This document shows, piece after piece, positions 18,503 to 27,906 of a stretch of 64,000 nucleotides of DNA. A model generated the notes under the pieces. It was not told where the DNA came from. It saw nothing but the letters and a program-made list of their open reading frames with translations, and ran no database searches. The DNA lies in the NCBI RefSeq assembly GCF_040371545.1, contig NZ_AP029048.1, forward strand, positions 868,001-932,000, read 5' to 3'. Positions within the stretch are counted from its first letter, which is position 1; every line of letters begins with the position of its first letter. Source of the DNA: Synechococcus sp. M16CYN. GTDB lineage: Bacteria; Cyanobacteriota; Cyanobacteriia; PCC-6307; Cyanobiaceae. A program made the position numbers and the translations under genes.

Positions 18503-19645
18503 GTGATCGGATACATCTCCGACAACCTTCTAATTCCAATCCTGGATTTCTTCTACGGATTAGTCCCCAGCTACGGGCTGGCCATCGTGGCCCTGACTAT
18601 CGTCATTCGCATTGCGCTTTATCCCCTCAGTGCTGGATCGATTCGCAGCGCTCGGCGCATGCGGATTGCGCAACCTGTGATGCAAAAGCGGCAAGCAGAT
18701 ATTAAAGCTCGTTACGCCAATAACTTGCCAAAACAGCAAGAAGAACTGGGCAAAGTAATGAAAGAATTTGGTAGCCCTCTATCAGGTTGTTTACCCCTAT
18801 TAGTGCAGATGCCGATTTTGTTTGCACTATTCGCAACGCTGCGCGGATCACCGTTTGCCGATGTTTCTTACACATTAAATATGAAGGTGATTCCTGCTGA
18901 TCAGATCGCAGCCGTCGAGCCAAAACCTTTCAACAGTGCGAGCCACTCAATTTTTATTGGAGAAACTGATCATGTCCCTGTAATCGCAAGTCTTCCTCGT
19001 GGCACCAGGATTGGTGTGGGCGATAGCGCCAGCGTAAATTTACATACCAAGGATGGTCGCACTTTTTCTGACATTTTGACCGATGTTGAAAATCCAGGAC
19101 GTTTTTCCCCATCCTGGTCTGTGACCAAGGGCAACGAGGTAGTGCACGTCACAAGCGATGGCAACATTACGGCCATCGCCCCTGGCGATGCCACTGTCGA
19201 GGCCAGAATTCCTGGTTTAGCAGCACGCAGTGGGTTTCTATTTATTAAAGCCCTTGGACAAGTCGGTTTCTATGATGATGGAGCTATCAATTGGGACATA
19301 GCAATTCTGGTTGGAGGATTTGGTTTAACACTCTTCCTATCGCAGTTGCTGTCTGGCATGGGTATGCCGACAAATCCTCAACAAGCCACCGCCAATAAGA
19401 TCACGCCCGTGATGATCACAGGCATGTTCCTTTTTTTCCCACTGCCAGCAGGCGTACTGCTCTATATGGTGATCGCTAATATCTTCCAAGCTCTCCAGAC
19501 ATTCATTCTGGCCAAGGAAACGCTACCTGAAAATCTGCAAAAAATTCTTGATCAACAAATCTCCCAACAAACTGTACCTGCTACAGCTACATCGGGAGGA
19601 TCTGGCGGGTCACGACTGCCTTTTGAACCCAAAGGCGGCAAATGA
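18503..19645 (+). CDS. yidC: Membrane protein insertase YidC/Oxa1/Alb3
   Basis: A 380-residue insertase for plasma-membrane and thylakoid proteins. The N-terminal helix region is [20 protein letters not shown], followed by the cytosolic hairpin ([20 protein letters not shown]) and [20 protein letters not shown]. Later helices are [20 protein letters not shown] and [20 protein letters not shown]. Between helices 2 and 3, roughly residues 140-245, lies an insertion whose sequence ([39 protein letters not shown]) resembles a bacterial Ig-like domain. Start is a GTG at 18503. The rpmH-rnpA-PH-yidC order is conserved. Confidence 0.95.
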   Translation: MIGYISDNLLIPILDFFYGLVPSYGLAIVALTIVIRIALYPLSAGSIRSARRMRIAQPVMQKRQADIKARYANNLPKQQEELGKVMKEFGSPLSGCLPLLVQMPILFALFATLRGSPFADVSYTLNMKVIPADQIAAVEPKPFNSASHSIFIGETDHVPVIASLPRGTRIGVGDSASVNLHTKDGRTFSDILTDVENPGRFSPSWSVTKGNEVVHVTSDGNITAIAPGDATVEARIPGLAARSGFLFIKALGQVGFYDDGAINWDIAILVGGFGLTLFLSQLLSGMGMPTNPQQATANKITPVMITGMFLFFPLPAGVLLYMVIANIFQALQTFILAKETLPENLQKILDQQISQQTVPATATSGGSGGSRLPFEPKGGK

Positions 19646-19663
19646 TTTCAGAGCTAGAACCGG

Positions 19664-20164
19664 TTGTTCTTAAGGAGCTTCCTTCGTGCTATTGGCATAC
19701 CAAAAATTATGTGTAGTGGAAGGAAAGCTGAACACGTGCCCGTTATCAGCGCCTATTTATGGAGATATGTATTAAACATAGCGGCAATATTCTCGCAGTC
19801 GATGGAGGTCTTGATGCGATTGCAAAGCCAACTTGTAATTGATTCGTCAGATTATTCGATTATGAGTATAAATTGCTCGCTTTTTCAATTGATTTGGTTG
19901 GGTAATCCAATACCAATAGGAGCTCGATTGCAACCATCTAAAAACATATCTAGGCTTGGGGACTTGATAAAAACTCTTAGTCCTCACGGCAGCTTTGATT
20001 CGCAGCAACGGATCTGCAAACAATTAAACTTGCAGTCGTCGAATATAAATAACTGCAGCAAAGATTGTCTGGAACTGTCGGAATTAAATCAATTCAGGGA
20101 TATAGATATAGATTATTTGACCGATTTTTGTTGGGATGCTTCGCGTTGCACTAAAAACCTATGA
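19664..20164 (+). CDS. Hypothetical protein upstream of ycf46
   Basis: A 166-codon frame whose stop overlaps the ycf46 start as ATGA, which is the best argument that it is translated. The part from MRLQSQLVIDSSDYSIMSIN onward looks more protein-like than the first 50 residues, so the true start may be the ATG near 19814. Composition is AT-richer than its neighbours. I see no domain, signal peptide or conserved motif; the C-terminal third is Asn/Cys/Asp-rich. It may be a fast-evolving lineage-specific gene or a decaying one. Confidence 0.45.
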   Translation: MFLRSFLRAIGIPKIMCSGRKAEHVPVISAYLWRYVLNIAAIFSQSMEVLMRLQSQLVIDSSDYSIMSINCSLFQLIWLGNPIPIGARLQPSKNISRLGDLIKTLSPHGSFDSQQRICKQLNLQSSNINNCSKDCLELSELNQFRDIDIDYLTDFCWDASRCTKNL

Positions 20165-21651
20165 GCAGTACGGCTTGGGGCAGCCACTTCGATCTTTTAG
20201 TGCGAGCGCGAACACCCCTCATCTGGATTCGCAGCAGCGAAGAAGCCCGTGTTGAAAACCTGTTAAACCAGGCGGCCATTCGACTGCAGAGCCAGCTGGT
20301 GAGTTGGAATTTTGTCGATGGTCTGAGCGGTGTGCTCAATGCCGAGGGACTTGGCAGCCGTCAGCCCATGGCGATGTTGCAGTGGCTGCGAGATCTCAAC
20401 CCCAGTTGTCCGACCCTTGTACTAGCAAAGGACTTCCACCGATTTTGTGATGACCCTGGCATAGCGAGAATGTTGCGCAATCTTGAGGCATCGCTTCGAA
20501 GTACATCCCATAACTTGATCCTCTGTTGTGGACAGTGGACGCCACCGCTGGATCTAGATGAAGCGTTGACGTTGTTAGATCTTCCCCTACCTGATGCCAG
20601 TGACCTGCGCCAGTTAATCAGCAACATTAGTTTGAACAGTGGTGGCTTTATTGACCCCCATGTACTAGATGACCTTGCTGAGGCTTGTAGTGGGCTCAGT
20701 GAAATGCGCGTTCGTCAGGTAGCAGCACGAGCTTTGGCGCGTCGCGGAGCTATCGGAGCAGAGGATCTTACCGAAGTACTTGAGGAGAAACGCCAATCCA
20801 TCGCGCGCAGTGAAGTTTTGGAATTCTGCCGCTGCGACTTAGGAACTGAAGCAATCGGTGGCCACGAATCTCTAAAAATTTGGCTGCAACAGCGTCATAG
20901 AGCATTTTCAGAGCAAGCACGTAGCTTTGGGCTTCCTTTACCGCGAGGGGTACTGTTAGTAGGACCCCAAGGAACTGGTAAGTCGCTCACTGCTAAGGCG
21001 ATAGCACGCAGTTGGTCGATGCCGTTACTTCGCCTTGATGTAGGCCGACTGTTTGCCGGCCTAGTGGGAGCTAGTGAGGCGCGCACGCGCGATATGATTC
21101 AGCTTGCTGAAGCCATGTCACCCTGCGTGTTGTGGATCGATGAAATTGAGAAAGGCTTTGGCGGAAATGGGCGCAGCGATGGCGGTACAAGCCAAAGGGT
21201 ATTGGCCAGTGTACTTACATGGATGGCAGAAAAACGTTCATCCGTGTTCGTTGTGGCGACTGCGAACAGTGTTGAGCAGTTGCCTCCCGAACTGCTGCGT
21301 AAAGGCCGCTTTGATGAAATCTTTTTGCTAGATCTCCCAAGCAGCAACGAACGCCTGAGTATCCTTGGTCTTCATTTGCAACAACGTCGACCGGGACTGA
21401 TTCTCCCGCTAGACACTGTAGTAAGTCGTAGTGAAGGTTTTTCTGGAGCTGAGCTTGAGCAGATGGTGATTGAAGCTATGCACTTAGCCTTTGCCGAGCA
21501 GCGTGAGTTGTGTGAAACAGATTTAATCAGGGCTGCCTCTCAATTGATTCCTCTCTCTCGCACTGCTAGCGAGTCTCTAGAGCAACTTAAGGCATGGGCT
21601 GCTGGAGGTAGAGCGCGACAGGCTTCTATTGCTAGAAGTAAAGAAGACTGA
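20161..21651 (+). CDS. ycf46: Ycf46-type AAA+ ATPase
   Basis: This 496-residue protein belongs to the Ycf46 group, a single-AAA-domain ATPase conserved in cyanobacteria and some algal plastids. The N-terminal half (residues 1-250) is the family-specific region. The AAA module has Walker A VGPQGTGKSLTAKAIARSW, Walker B PCVLWIDEIEKGF, sensor 1 in VFVVATANSVEQLPPELLRK and the arginine finger region RKGRFDEIFLLDLPSS. Family studies link Ycf46 to CO2 uptake and carbon-concentrating regulation, but the mechanism is not settled. Length is standard. Translation is likely coupled to the small upstream frame. Confidence 0.92.
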   Translation: MSSTAWGSHFDLLVRARTPLIWIRSSEEARVENLLNQAAIRLQSQLVSWNFVDGLSGVLNAEGLGSRQPMAMLQWLRDLNPSCPTLVLAKDFHRFCDDPGIARMLRNLEASLRSTSHNLILCCGQWTPPLDLDEALTLLDLPLPDASDLRQLISNISLNSGGFIDPHVLDDLAEACSGLSEMRVRQVAARALARRGAIGAEDLTEVLEEKRQSIARSEVLEFCRCDLGTEAIGGHESLKIWLQQRHRAFSEQARSFGLPLPRGVLLVGPQGTGKSLTAKAIARSWSMPLLRLDVGRLFAGLVGASEARTRDMIQLAEAMSPCVLWIDEIEKGFGGNGRSDGGTSQRVLASVLTWMAEKRSSVFVVATANSVEQLPPELLRKGRFDEIFLLDLPSSNERLSILGLHLQQRRPGLILPLDTVVSRSEGFSGAELEQMVIEAMHLAFAEQRELCETDLIRAASQLIPLSRTASESLEQLKAWAAGGRARQASIARSKED

Positions 21652-21729
21652 CGTGGCGTAAAGATGCTGTTCACGGTTCAGGCAAGGTCGGACCGTAGTC
21701 CCTACGGTCCGAAAAACGTCAGATTCACC

Positions 21730-21891
21730 ATGGAGCGCCGAAACGATATTGTCATGCAACTCTGTGTGGCTTGCCTTGGCGCTGGCGTAATTACCACGGT
21801 CGACGTTGCCCAAGGTCAGAATCCAATCACTGCGCTTGGTATCACCCTATTCTCCGCTATTGCCGCAGTCATGGTTGGTCAAATGCTTTGA
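21730..21891 (+). CDS. Small membrane protein between ycf46 and serS
   Basis: A 53-residue product starting MERRNDIVMQLCVACLGAGV with two hydrophobic stretches, the second being GITLFSAIAAVMVGQML at the C-terminus, which suggests one or two membrane helices. The frame is open from 21664, but the N-terminal residues before the ATG at 21730 look untranslated. I know it only as a conserved-looking hypothetical in this kind of neighbourhood; function unknown. Confidence 0.6.
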   Translation: MERRNDIVMQLCVACLGAGVITTVDVAQGQNPITALGITLFSAIAAVMVGQML

Positions 21892-21932
21892 GTGGGTTGC
21901 CATAGGCTGCCGGCGCTGCTGTTGGCGAAACC

Positions 21933-23210
21933 GTGATCGATCAGCGCCTTGTACGTGACAACCCTGAAATAATTGCTCGACAGCTAGATCGGCGAGGGGC
22001 GACTGTTGATCTTGCTCCTCTCCAATTAATTGCACGACAACAAAAAAACTTGGAGGAACAGCGCAACACACTTCACGCCGAAGGCAACCTCATTAGCAAA
22101 GAAGTGGGCTTAAAAATTAAAGGCGGGATAGATCCCGAAGGAGGAGAGGTCGCTGCGCTACGCCAACGGGGCAGTACCATCAAGCAAAAGGTGGCTGCAC
22201 TGGAGGAGAAAGAGAGGCAACTGTCCAGCGAATTACGTGATCAACTGCTCAGCTTCCCGAATCTGCCCTCCTTGCTCTGTCCGGATGGGAAGGACGAGAA
22301 CGACAACGTTGAAGTGCGTCGTTGGGGCACGCTACGGACAGAAGACGGGCTAGAGGAGCATTGGCAGATCGCGCAACGGCTAAATCTGTTTGATGCCGAG
22401 AGATCCGTACGCATCGCTCAAAGCCGCTTCATCACACTCATAGGACAAGGAGCCCGACTAGAACGAGGGCTGATCAATTTCATGCTTGATCTGCACATTA
22501 GTAAGGGATACCGGGAGGTGATGCCTCCAGTCCTCGTTAATACTGCGAGCCTTACTGGTTCGGGGCAGTTGCCAAAATTCGCGGAAGAAAGCTTCCATTG
22601 TACTAAAGATGATCTTTGGCTTACTCCCACAGCAGAGGTTCCCGTGACGTCGCTGCATCGCGACGAAATAATCCCGGCTGATCAGCTTCCCTTACGGTAC
22701 GTTGCCTATAGCCCATGTTTTCGAAGAGAAGCCGGAAGCTACGGGAGAGATACACGTGGATTAATCCGACTGCACCAGTTCAACAAAGTGGAATTGTATT
22801 GGTTTGTCCATCCAGACCAAGCCGAAGAAGCACATCAGCAGATCACAGCCGATGCCGAGGCCGTATTGCAAGCTCTTGGCTTGCCTTACAGAACCCTGGA
22901 CCTGTGCACTGGCGATCTTGGTTTTTCAGCCCAGCGCACCTACGATTTAGAGGTATGGCTACCAGGGGCAGGGGTTTTTCGTGAGATCTCTAGTTGCAGC
23001 ATTTGCGGGGATTTCCAAGCTCGTCGCTCTGCTATTCGCACCAAAGAAGGGAGAAACACAAAATTCGTACATACGCTGAATGGTTCCGGTCTTGCCGTTG
23101 GTCGGACGATGGCGGCCGTTTTGGAGACGGGCCAACAACGGGATGGCAGCATCCTTCTTCCCAAGGCGTTAGTGCCGTACGTCGGCTTGGAGCAGCTCGA
23201 GCCAGAATAA
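21933..23210 (+). CDS. serS: Seryl-tRNA synthetase
   Basis: This 425-residue class II synthetase charges tRNA-Ser. The N-terminal coiled-coil arm spans roughly residues 25-105 (for example QQKNLEEQRNTLHAEGNLIS). Class II motif 2 is visible as CFRREAGSYGRDTRGLIRLH followed by QFNKVE, and motif 3 as NGSGLAVGRTMAAVLE. DLCTGDLGFSAQRTYDLEVW is the conserved stretch between them. The start is a GTG at 21933, giving MIDQRLVRDNPEII, the usual SerRS N-terminus. It is followed after 12 bp by rseP on the same strand. Confidence 0.97.
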   Translation: MIDQRLVRDNPEIIARQLDRRGATVDLAPLQLIARQQKNLEEQRNTLHAEGNLISKEVGLKIKGGIDPEGGEVAALRQRGSTIKQKVAALEEKERQLSSELRDQLLSFPNLPSLLCPDGKDENDNVEVRRWGTLRTEDGLEEHWQIAQRLNLFDAERSVRIAQSRFITLIGQGARLERGLINFMLDLHISKGYREVMPPVLVNTASLTGSGQLPKFAEESFHCTKDDLWLTPTAEVPVTSLHRDEIIPADQLPLRYVAYSPCFRREAGSYGRDTRGLIRLHQFNKVELYWFVHPDQAEEAHQQITADAEAVLQALGLPYRTLDLCTGDLGFSAQRTYDLEVWLPGAGVFREISSCSICGDFQARRSAIRTKEGRNTKFVHTLNGSGLAVGRTMAAVLETGQQRDGSILLPKALVPYVGLEQLEPE

Positions 23211-23222
23211 TCCGATTAAGCA

Positions 23223-24317
23223 GTGATCAATTGGATGAACATTTTTGCAGCCCTTTTGATGCTCGGTCTATTGATCGTGGTTCATGAGGCTGGACACTTT
23301 CTAGCTGCCACACTTCAGGGTATTCGCGTTAGCGGTTTCTCCATTGGTTTTGGACCAGCGCTGATTAAAAGACAAAGAAAAGGCGTCACCTATGCTTTGC
23401 GGGCTCTTCCGCTCGGTGGATTTGTTGCTTTCCCCGACAACGATGAAGACAGCTTAATCTCGCCTAACGATCCTGATTTGCTACGTAATCGTCCAATCCC
23501 GCAACGGGCTTTAGTGATTGCCACCGGGGTCTTGGCCAATCTTGCTTTTGCTTTGGTTGTTCTGCTTGGGCAAGCGGCTGTTGCGGGGCTACCGGCTGAC
23601 CCTAATCCTGGCGTATTGGTTGTGAGCGTTCAACCCGGTGGCGCAGCGGCTCGTGCTGATCTCCAGCCTGGGGATAAGATACTGTCGGTCAATTCTTTTG
23701 CCCTTGGGACTGGTCAACCTGGGGTAGAGGCGATGGTAAATCTGGTAAAAACTGCTCCTAACGAGACTCTAGTAGTGGAACGCGTACGGCATAACCAGCT
23801 TGATCGAATCGACCTGAAACCATCTTATTTAGAAGGGCAAGGTCGTATTGGTGCTCAATTGCAAGCCAATCTTAGCGGTAAAAATCGCCCCGTGAGGGAC
23901 CCAGGAGAATTGTTCTATTACGCCGGAACGCAGTTTACTCACCTGATAGGGCAAACCGTAAGTGGTTATGCCAGCCTGATTACCGACTTCAAGGTCGCGG
24001 CTGGACAGGTCAGCGGTCCAGTTAAAATCGTCGAGATGGGCGCCCAGCTCAGCCAGCAAGGTGGCAGTGGTTTGGTATTATTCATGGCCTTAATTTCTAT
24101 CAACCTAGCTGTTCTGAATGCTTTACCTTTGCCTCTATTAGATGGTGGTCAGATGGCTCTGCTCTTAATCGAAGGAATCCGTGGCCGGCCGGTTCCGGAA
24201 CGACTTCAGTTAGCTTTCGCCCAATCTGGTCTGCTGCTCTTTGTTAGCCTAACGCTGGTGTTAATTATTCGAGACACCAGTCAACTATCCTTTGTTCAGC
24301 AATTCATCAGCCGGTAG
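23223..24317 (+). CDS. rseP: RseP-type site-2 intramembrane metalloprotease
   Basis: A 364-residue membrane metalloprotease that cleaves transmembrane substrates such as anti-sigma factors or signal-peptide remnants. Zinc ligands are in the first helix, VVHEAGHFLAA (His21, Glu22, His25), and the third ligand is in NALPLPLLDGGQM near the C-terminus. A PDZ domain lies between (PNPGVLVVSVQPGGAAARAD; LQPGDKILSVNSF). The start is a GTG at 23223, with an ATG at 23235 as an alternative. It closely follows serS and precedes rpsN; this order is common in marine picocyanobacteria. Confidence 0.94.
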   Translation: MINWMNIFAALLMLGLLIVVHEAGHFLAATLQGIRVSGFSIGFGPALIKRQRKGVTYALRALPLGGFVAFPDNDEDSLISPNDPDLLRNRPIPQRALVIATGVLANLAFALVVLLGQAAVAGLPADPNPGVLVVSVQPGGAAARADLQPGDKILSVNSFALGTGQPGVEAMVNLVKTAPNETLVVERVRHNQLDRIDLKPSYLEGQGRIGAQLQANLSGKNRPVRDPGELFYYAGTQFTHLIGQTVSGYASLITDFKVAAGQVSGPVKIVEMGAQLSQQGGSGLVLFMALISINLAVLNALPLPLLDGGQMALLLIEGIRGRPVPERLQLAFAQSGLLLFVSLTLVLIIRDTSQLSFVQQFISR

Positions 24318-24380
24318 CATCTGGTGTCAGCCGTGAAATGTAGAATTGCATGACCTGTTACAGCGCTGCTGTTAAGCCGC

Positions 24381-24683
24381 ATGGCTAAAAAGTCGATGAT
24401 TGCTCGCGATTTGAAGCGCAAGAAATTGGTCGAGCGTTATGCTGCCAAGCGCGCTGCACTGATGGCAGCATTCAATGCGGCCGAGGACCCGATGTCTCGC
24501 TTAGAGATTCACCGTAAGATTCAAGCATTGCCTCGAAACAGTGCTCCTACCCGTATTCGCAACCGTTGTTGGGCAACTGGTAAACCTCGTGGTGTGTATC
24601 GCGATTTTGGTCTTTGCCGTAACCAACTTCGTGAGCGAGCACACAAAGGTGAGCTTCCCGGTGTTGTGAAATCCAGCTGGTGA
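24381..24683 (+). CDS. rpsN: 30S ribosomal protein S14
   Basis: A 100-residue S14 of the long, zinc-free type (no CxxC pairs). It begins [20 protein letters not shown] and ends with the conserved [20 protein letters not shown] and [20 protein letters not shown]. It binds the head of the small subunit near the decoding region. It lies outside the main ribosomal protein clusters, just upstream of pnp, and a strong hairpin separates the two. Confidence 0.97.
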   Translation: MAKKSMIARDLKRKKLVERYAAKRAALMAAFNAAEDPMSRLEIHRKIQALPRNSAPTRIRNRCWATGKPRGVYRDFGLCRNQLRERAHKGELPGVVKSSW

Positions 24684-24701
24684 GTTCTGTCGACTTCTGG
24701 T

Positions 24702-24741
24702 CGACAAGGAAGCAAAGGCAAAAACCTTTGCTTCCTTGTCG
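24702..24741 (+). promoter_or_regulatory. 17-bp perfect hairpin between rpsN and pnp
   Basis: CGACAAGGAAGCAAAGG (24702-24718) pairs perfectly with 24725-24741 around the loop CAAAAA. The 3' side is followed by ATTCAAACC, not a T-run, so it is not a standard intrinsic terminator. It sits 52 nt upstream of the pnp start. In E. coli a pnp leader stem is cut by RNase III and used for PNPase autoregulation; a similar mRNA-processing role is possible here, by analogy only. Confidence 0.75.
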
Positions 24742-24793
24742 ATTCAAACCATGAAATGTCAAAATAGCCATTGACAAAGGGACATAAACCGTC

Positions 24794-26959
24794 GTGCAAG
24801 GACAAACACAGTCAATCTCGTTTGACGGACGCGAGATTCGACTGATCACCGGGCGTTTTGCCCCTCAAGCGGGTGGTTCCGTCCTGGTGGAATGCGGAGA
24901 TACCGCTGTGCTCGTCACAGCGACACAATCTGGTGGGCGAGATGGAGTCGATTTCCTACCACTAGTCTGCGACTATGAAGAACGTCTGTACGCAGCCGGC
25001 CGAATTCCAGGGAGCTATACGCGTCGTGAAGCACGTCCCCCAGAGCGCGCCATTCTTACCTCTCGACTAATCGATAGGCCGATGCGGCCGCTTTTCCCCA
25101 ACTGGATGCGGGATGATCTGCAAATTGTGGCTACGTGCCTATCGCTTGATGAAAGGGTCCCGGCCGATGTATTAGCTGTAACCGGAGCGTCTATTGCAAC
25201 TCTTCTTGCGAGCATTCCATTCAATGGTCCAATGGCGGCTGTACGAGTGGGATTATTGGGTGATGACTTCGTTCTTAACCCTAGCTACCGCGAAATTGAA
25301 CGCGGTGACCTTGATCTTGTAGTTGCTGGTACACCCAATGGTGTCGTGATGGTCGAGGCAGGAGCCAATCAGCTACCCGAGCAAGATGTGATCGAAGCAA
25401 TTGATTTTGGCTATGAGGCAATCCTAGAACTAATCGAGGCTCAAGAAGGCCTGCTAAAGACTCTCGGCATTAAGCAGATCAAACCTGACACCCCTGAAGA
25501 AGACACTACCGTTCCAGACTATTTGGAGAAGCAGTGCACCAAAGCAATTAGTGCTGTACTCAGTCAGTTTGAGCAAAGCAAAGACCAGCGCGATAGTGCC
25601 CTTGAGGCTGTGAAGGCGGAATCTGTTGAAGCGATAGCCACTCTGGAAGATGACGATGTTGTACGTCAGGCCGTATCTAGTAATTCAAAATTGCTCAGTA
25701 ATAGTTTTAAAGCATTGACCAGGAAGCTGATGCGCCAGCAAATCCTGAACAATGGAAAACGTGTTGATGGGCGCAGCTTAGATGAAGTCCGCCAAATCAG
25801 TGCTATGGCAGGGGTTTTGCCTCGCCGTGTTCATGGATCCGGCCTGTTCCAGCGTGGCCTTACCCAAGTACTTTCAACCGCAACTCTTGGTACTCCCAGT
25901 GATGCTCAAGAGATGGATGATCTTCATCCCAGTACGGAAAAACTGTATCTGCATCATTACAACTTCCCCCCTTACTCGGTGGGAGAAACTCGTCCAATGC
26001 GTTCCCCTGGTCGTCGCGAAATTGGGCATGGCGCTTTGGCAGAACGAGCTATACTTCCCGTACTACCCGAAAAAGACACTTTCCCCTACGTCATACGTGT
26101 CGTAAGCGAAGTATTGAGCTCTAATGGTTCTACCTCGATGGGTTCCGTTTGCGGTAGCACTCTCTCCCTAATGGATGCTGGTGTCCCTCTTAAGGCGCCT
26201 GTGAGTGGTGCCGCTATGGGCCTCATTAAGGAAGGCAAAGAGGTGAAAATCCTCACCGATATCCAGGGCATTGAGGACTTCCTCGGCGACATGGATTTTA
26301 AGGTGGCCGGCAGCAAAAAGGGAATAACTGCACTTCAGATGGATATGAAAATCAACGGTCTCTCTATGGAGGTTATAGCTGATGCTGTGAATCAGGCTCG
26401 TCCAGCGCGACTTTATATACTTGAAAAAATGCTTGAGGCGATTGATACTCCGCGGGCGAGTCTATCTCCCCATGCTCCTCGTTTATTAAGTTTCCGCATT
26501 GATCCAGAATTGATCGGTACCGTGATCGGTCCGGGTGGTCGTACAATTAAGGGCCTCACCGAGCGCACCAACACTAAGATAGACATCGAAGATAGTGGAA
26601 TTGTCACTATTGCTTCTCACGATGGTGCGGCGGCGGAAGAAGCCCAGAAGATTATTGAAGGGTTGACACGGAAAGTGAACGAGGGGGAAGTCTTTTCTGG
26701 TTCAATCACCCGTATTATCCCAATCGGCGCCTTCGTCGAAATTCTTCCTGGTAAAGAAGGTATGATCCACATTTCTCAGTTATCTGAGGCACGTGTTGAG
26801 AAAGTGGAGGATGTGGTAAGAGTCGGCGATGGGGTCACTGTACGCGTTCGCGAAATCGATAATCGGGGCCGTATCAACCTCACCCTGCGTGGAGTTCCTC
26901 AGAACGGCGAATTTACTAAAGTGGAGCCTCAGCCTACCCCTGTTGCTCCACTCAGCTGA
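24794..26959 (+). CDS. pnp: Polyribonucleotide nucleotidyltransferase (PNPase)
   Basis: A 721-residue 3'-5' phosphorolytic exoribonuclease. Two RNase PH-like cores flank a helical domain: the first has [20 protein letters not shown] and [20 protein letters not shown]; the second has [20 protein letters not shown] and [20 protein letters not shown] with [20 protein letters not shown]-like catalytic loop ([18 protein letters not shown]). C-terminal KH ([18 protein letters not shown]) and S1 ([20 protein letters not shown]) domains bind RNA. Start is GTG at 24794. The stop TGA forms the palindrome TGATCA with the stop of the convergent cysQ-like gene. Confidence 0.97.
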   Translation: MQGQTQSISFDGREIRLITGRFAPQAGGSVLVECGDTAVLVTATQSGGRDGVDFLPLVCDYEERLYAAGRIPGSYTRREARPPERAILTSRLIDRPMRPLFPNWMRDDLQIVATCLSLDERVPADVLAVTGASIATLLASIPFNGPMAAVRVGLLGDDFVLNPSYREIERGDLDLVVAGTPNGVVMVEAGANQLPEQDVIEAIDFGYEAILELIEAQEGLLKTLGIKQIKPDTPEEDTTVPDYLEKQCTKAISAVLSQFEQSKDQRDSALEAVKAESVEAIATLEDDDVVRQAVSSNSKLLSNSFKALTRKLMRQQILNNGKRVDGRSLDEVRQISAMAGVLPRRVHGSGLFQRGLTQVLSTATLGTPSDAQEMDDLHPSTEKLYLHHYNFPPYSVGETRPMRSPGRREIGHGALAERAILPVLPEKDTFPYVIRVVSEVLSSNGSTSMGSVCGSTLSLMDAGVPLKAPVSGAAMGLIKEGKEVKILTDIQGIEDFLGDMDFKVAGSKKGITALQMDMKINGLSMEVIADAVNQARPARLYILEKMLEAIDTPRASLSPHAPRLLSFRIDPELIGTVIGPGGRTIKGLTERTNTKIDIEDSGIVTIASHDGAAAEEAQKIIEGLTRKVNEGEVFSGSITRIIPIGAFVEILPGKEGMIHISQLSEARVEKVEDVVRVGDGVTVRVREIDNRGRINLTLRGVPQNGEFTKVEPQPTPVAPLS

Positions 26960-27877
26960 TCATACCTGAAAGCTGGGATCAATCGCAGCCATTGCCCGCG
27001 TCGTACGTTCTCCGAGCACGGCGTGGGCTTTCCCGTGACTGGCAATCAAACATCCAGCTTGGCGAATGTCACCGGTATTGTAAGTGAGATCACTTAAGTC
27101 AGCGTGGGTGAAACACCCCCCCGCCGCTGAGAGAACAGCCTCCGGCGCAGCCACGTCCCAATCCTTTGGAGCGCTGCGATTTGACAAGGAGATGTACAAA
27201 TCGGCTTCCCCACGGAGAATCGTGGCCACCTTGCAGCCTATGCTGCCAATAGTTTTAAAACCACCAACCTGAAGGTCAGCAATCAGCTGTCTGAGTCTTT
27301 GATCGCAGTGGCTCCGGCTAGTCACCAAGAGCAAATCTGACGTTGCCGTGCGCTTACTAAAGCGCACGGGTGACCGTTCTCCCTCGCGATTTTCACACCA
27401 AGCTCCACTGCCCACCAAGCCAATCCAAAGTTCATCGGCTTCTGGTAGGAATACAACACCTAATACCGGCCGATTTCCACGCACTAAAGCTAAATGCACT
27501 GCGTATTCTCCCGTCCCTTGGAGGAATTCTTTGGTGCCATCTAAAGGATCAAGAATCCACAGCCATTCCGCTGGTAGCGGCTGACCTTCGGTAAGCTGAT
27601 TCTTAGCAGTTTCTTCACTAAGTAGAATCCAGCCAGCATCTGGGAAAGCCGCTGACAGCCCCTCAATCAGCCATTGGTTGACCGCTAAATCCGCTGCAGA
27701 TACGGGCCCTTCCCCGCCGTTATCTACACTCAATACTTTAGGGAAACCATGGGGAGGTTGCTTGCCGCGGGCATAAGCACGGAGGATGTCGGCTGCACCC
27801 CAGCTGAGCCGTCGCAATTCGGTCAGCAAAGCTTCTTGGCTGATACCAGCAGGAAGAATGACGGAGTTGGGCATCAT
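26960..27877 (-). CDS. cysQ: CysQ-like 3'(2'),5'-bisphosphate nucleotidase / inositol monophosphatase family
   Basis: A 305-residue lithium-sensitive phosphatase-family protein. Metal-binding motifs are visible: LLSEETAKN for the first Glu, WILDPLDGTKEFLQGTGEYA for the DPLDGT loop, and NRSAPKDWDVAAPEAVLSAA for the distal WDxAA motif. The KEF sequence after DGT is characteristic of CysQ-type enzymes that hydrolyse PAP formed in sulfate assimilation, rather than of inositol phosphatases. It converges directly on pnp with no intergenic space and is divergent from rsmI. Substrate preference is inferred from motifs only. Confidence 0.87.
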   Translation of the reverse strand: MMPNSVILPAGISQEALLTELRRLSWGAADILRAYARGKQPPHGFPKVLSVDNGGEGPVSAADLAVNQWLIEGLSAAFPDAGWILLSEETAKNQLTEGQPLPAEWLWILDPLDGTKEFLQGTGEYAVHLALVRGNRPVLGVVFLPEADELWIGLVGSGAWCENREGERSPVRFSKRTATSDLLLVTSRSHCDQRLRQLIADLQVGGFKTIGSIGCKVATILRGEADLYISLSNRSAPKDWDVAAPEAVLSAAGGCFTHADLSDLTYNTGDIRQAGCLIASHGKAHAVLGERTTRAMAAIDPSFQV

Positions 27878-27906
27878 GATGATCAGGAGAGGTGCTGGTC
27901 ATTGTG

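Noticed and set aside
17436-19645. rpmH-rnpA-yidC cluster as a sign of the replication origin
   Set aside because: No dnaA, dnaN or DnaA-box cluster is seen nearby, and this cluster is not tied to the origin in cyanobacteria.
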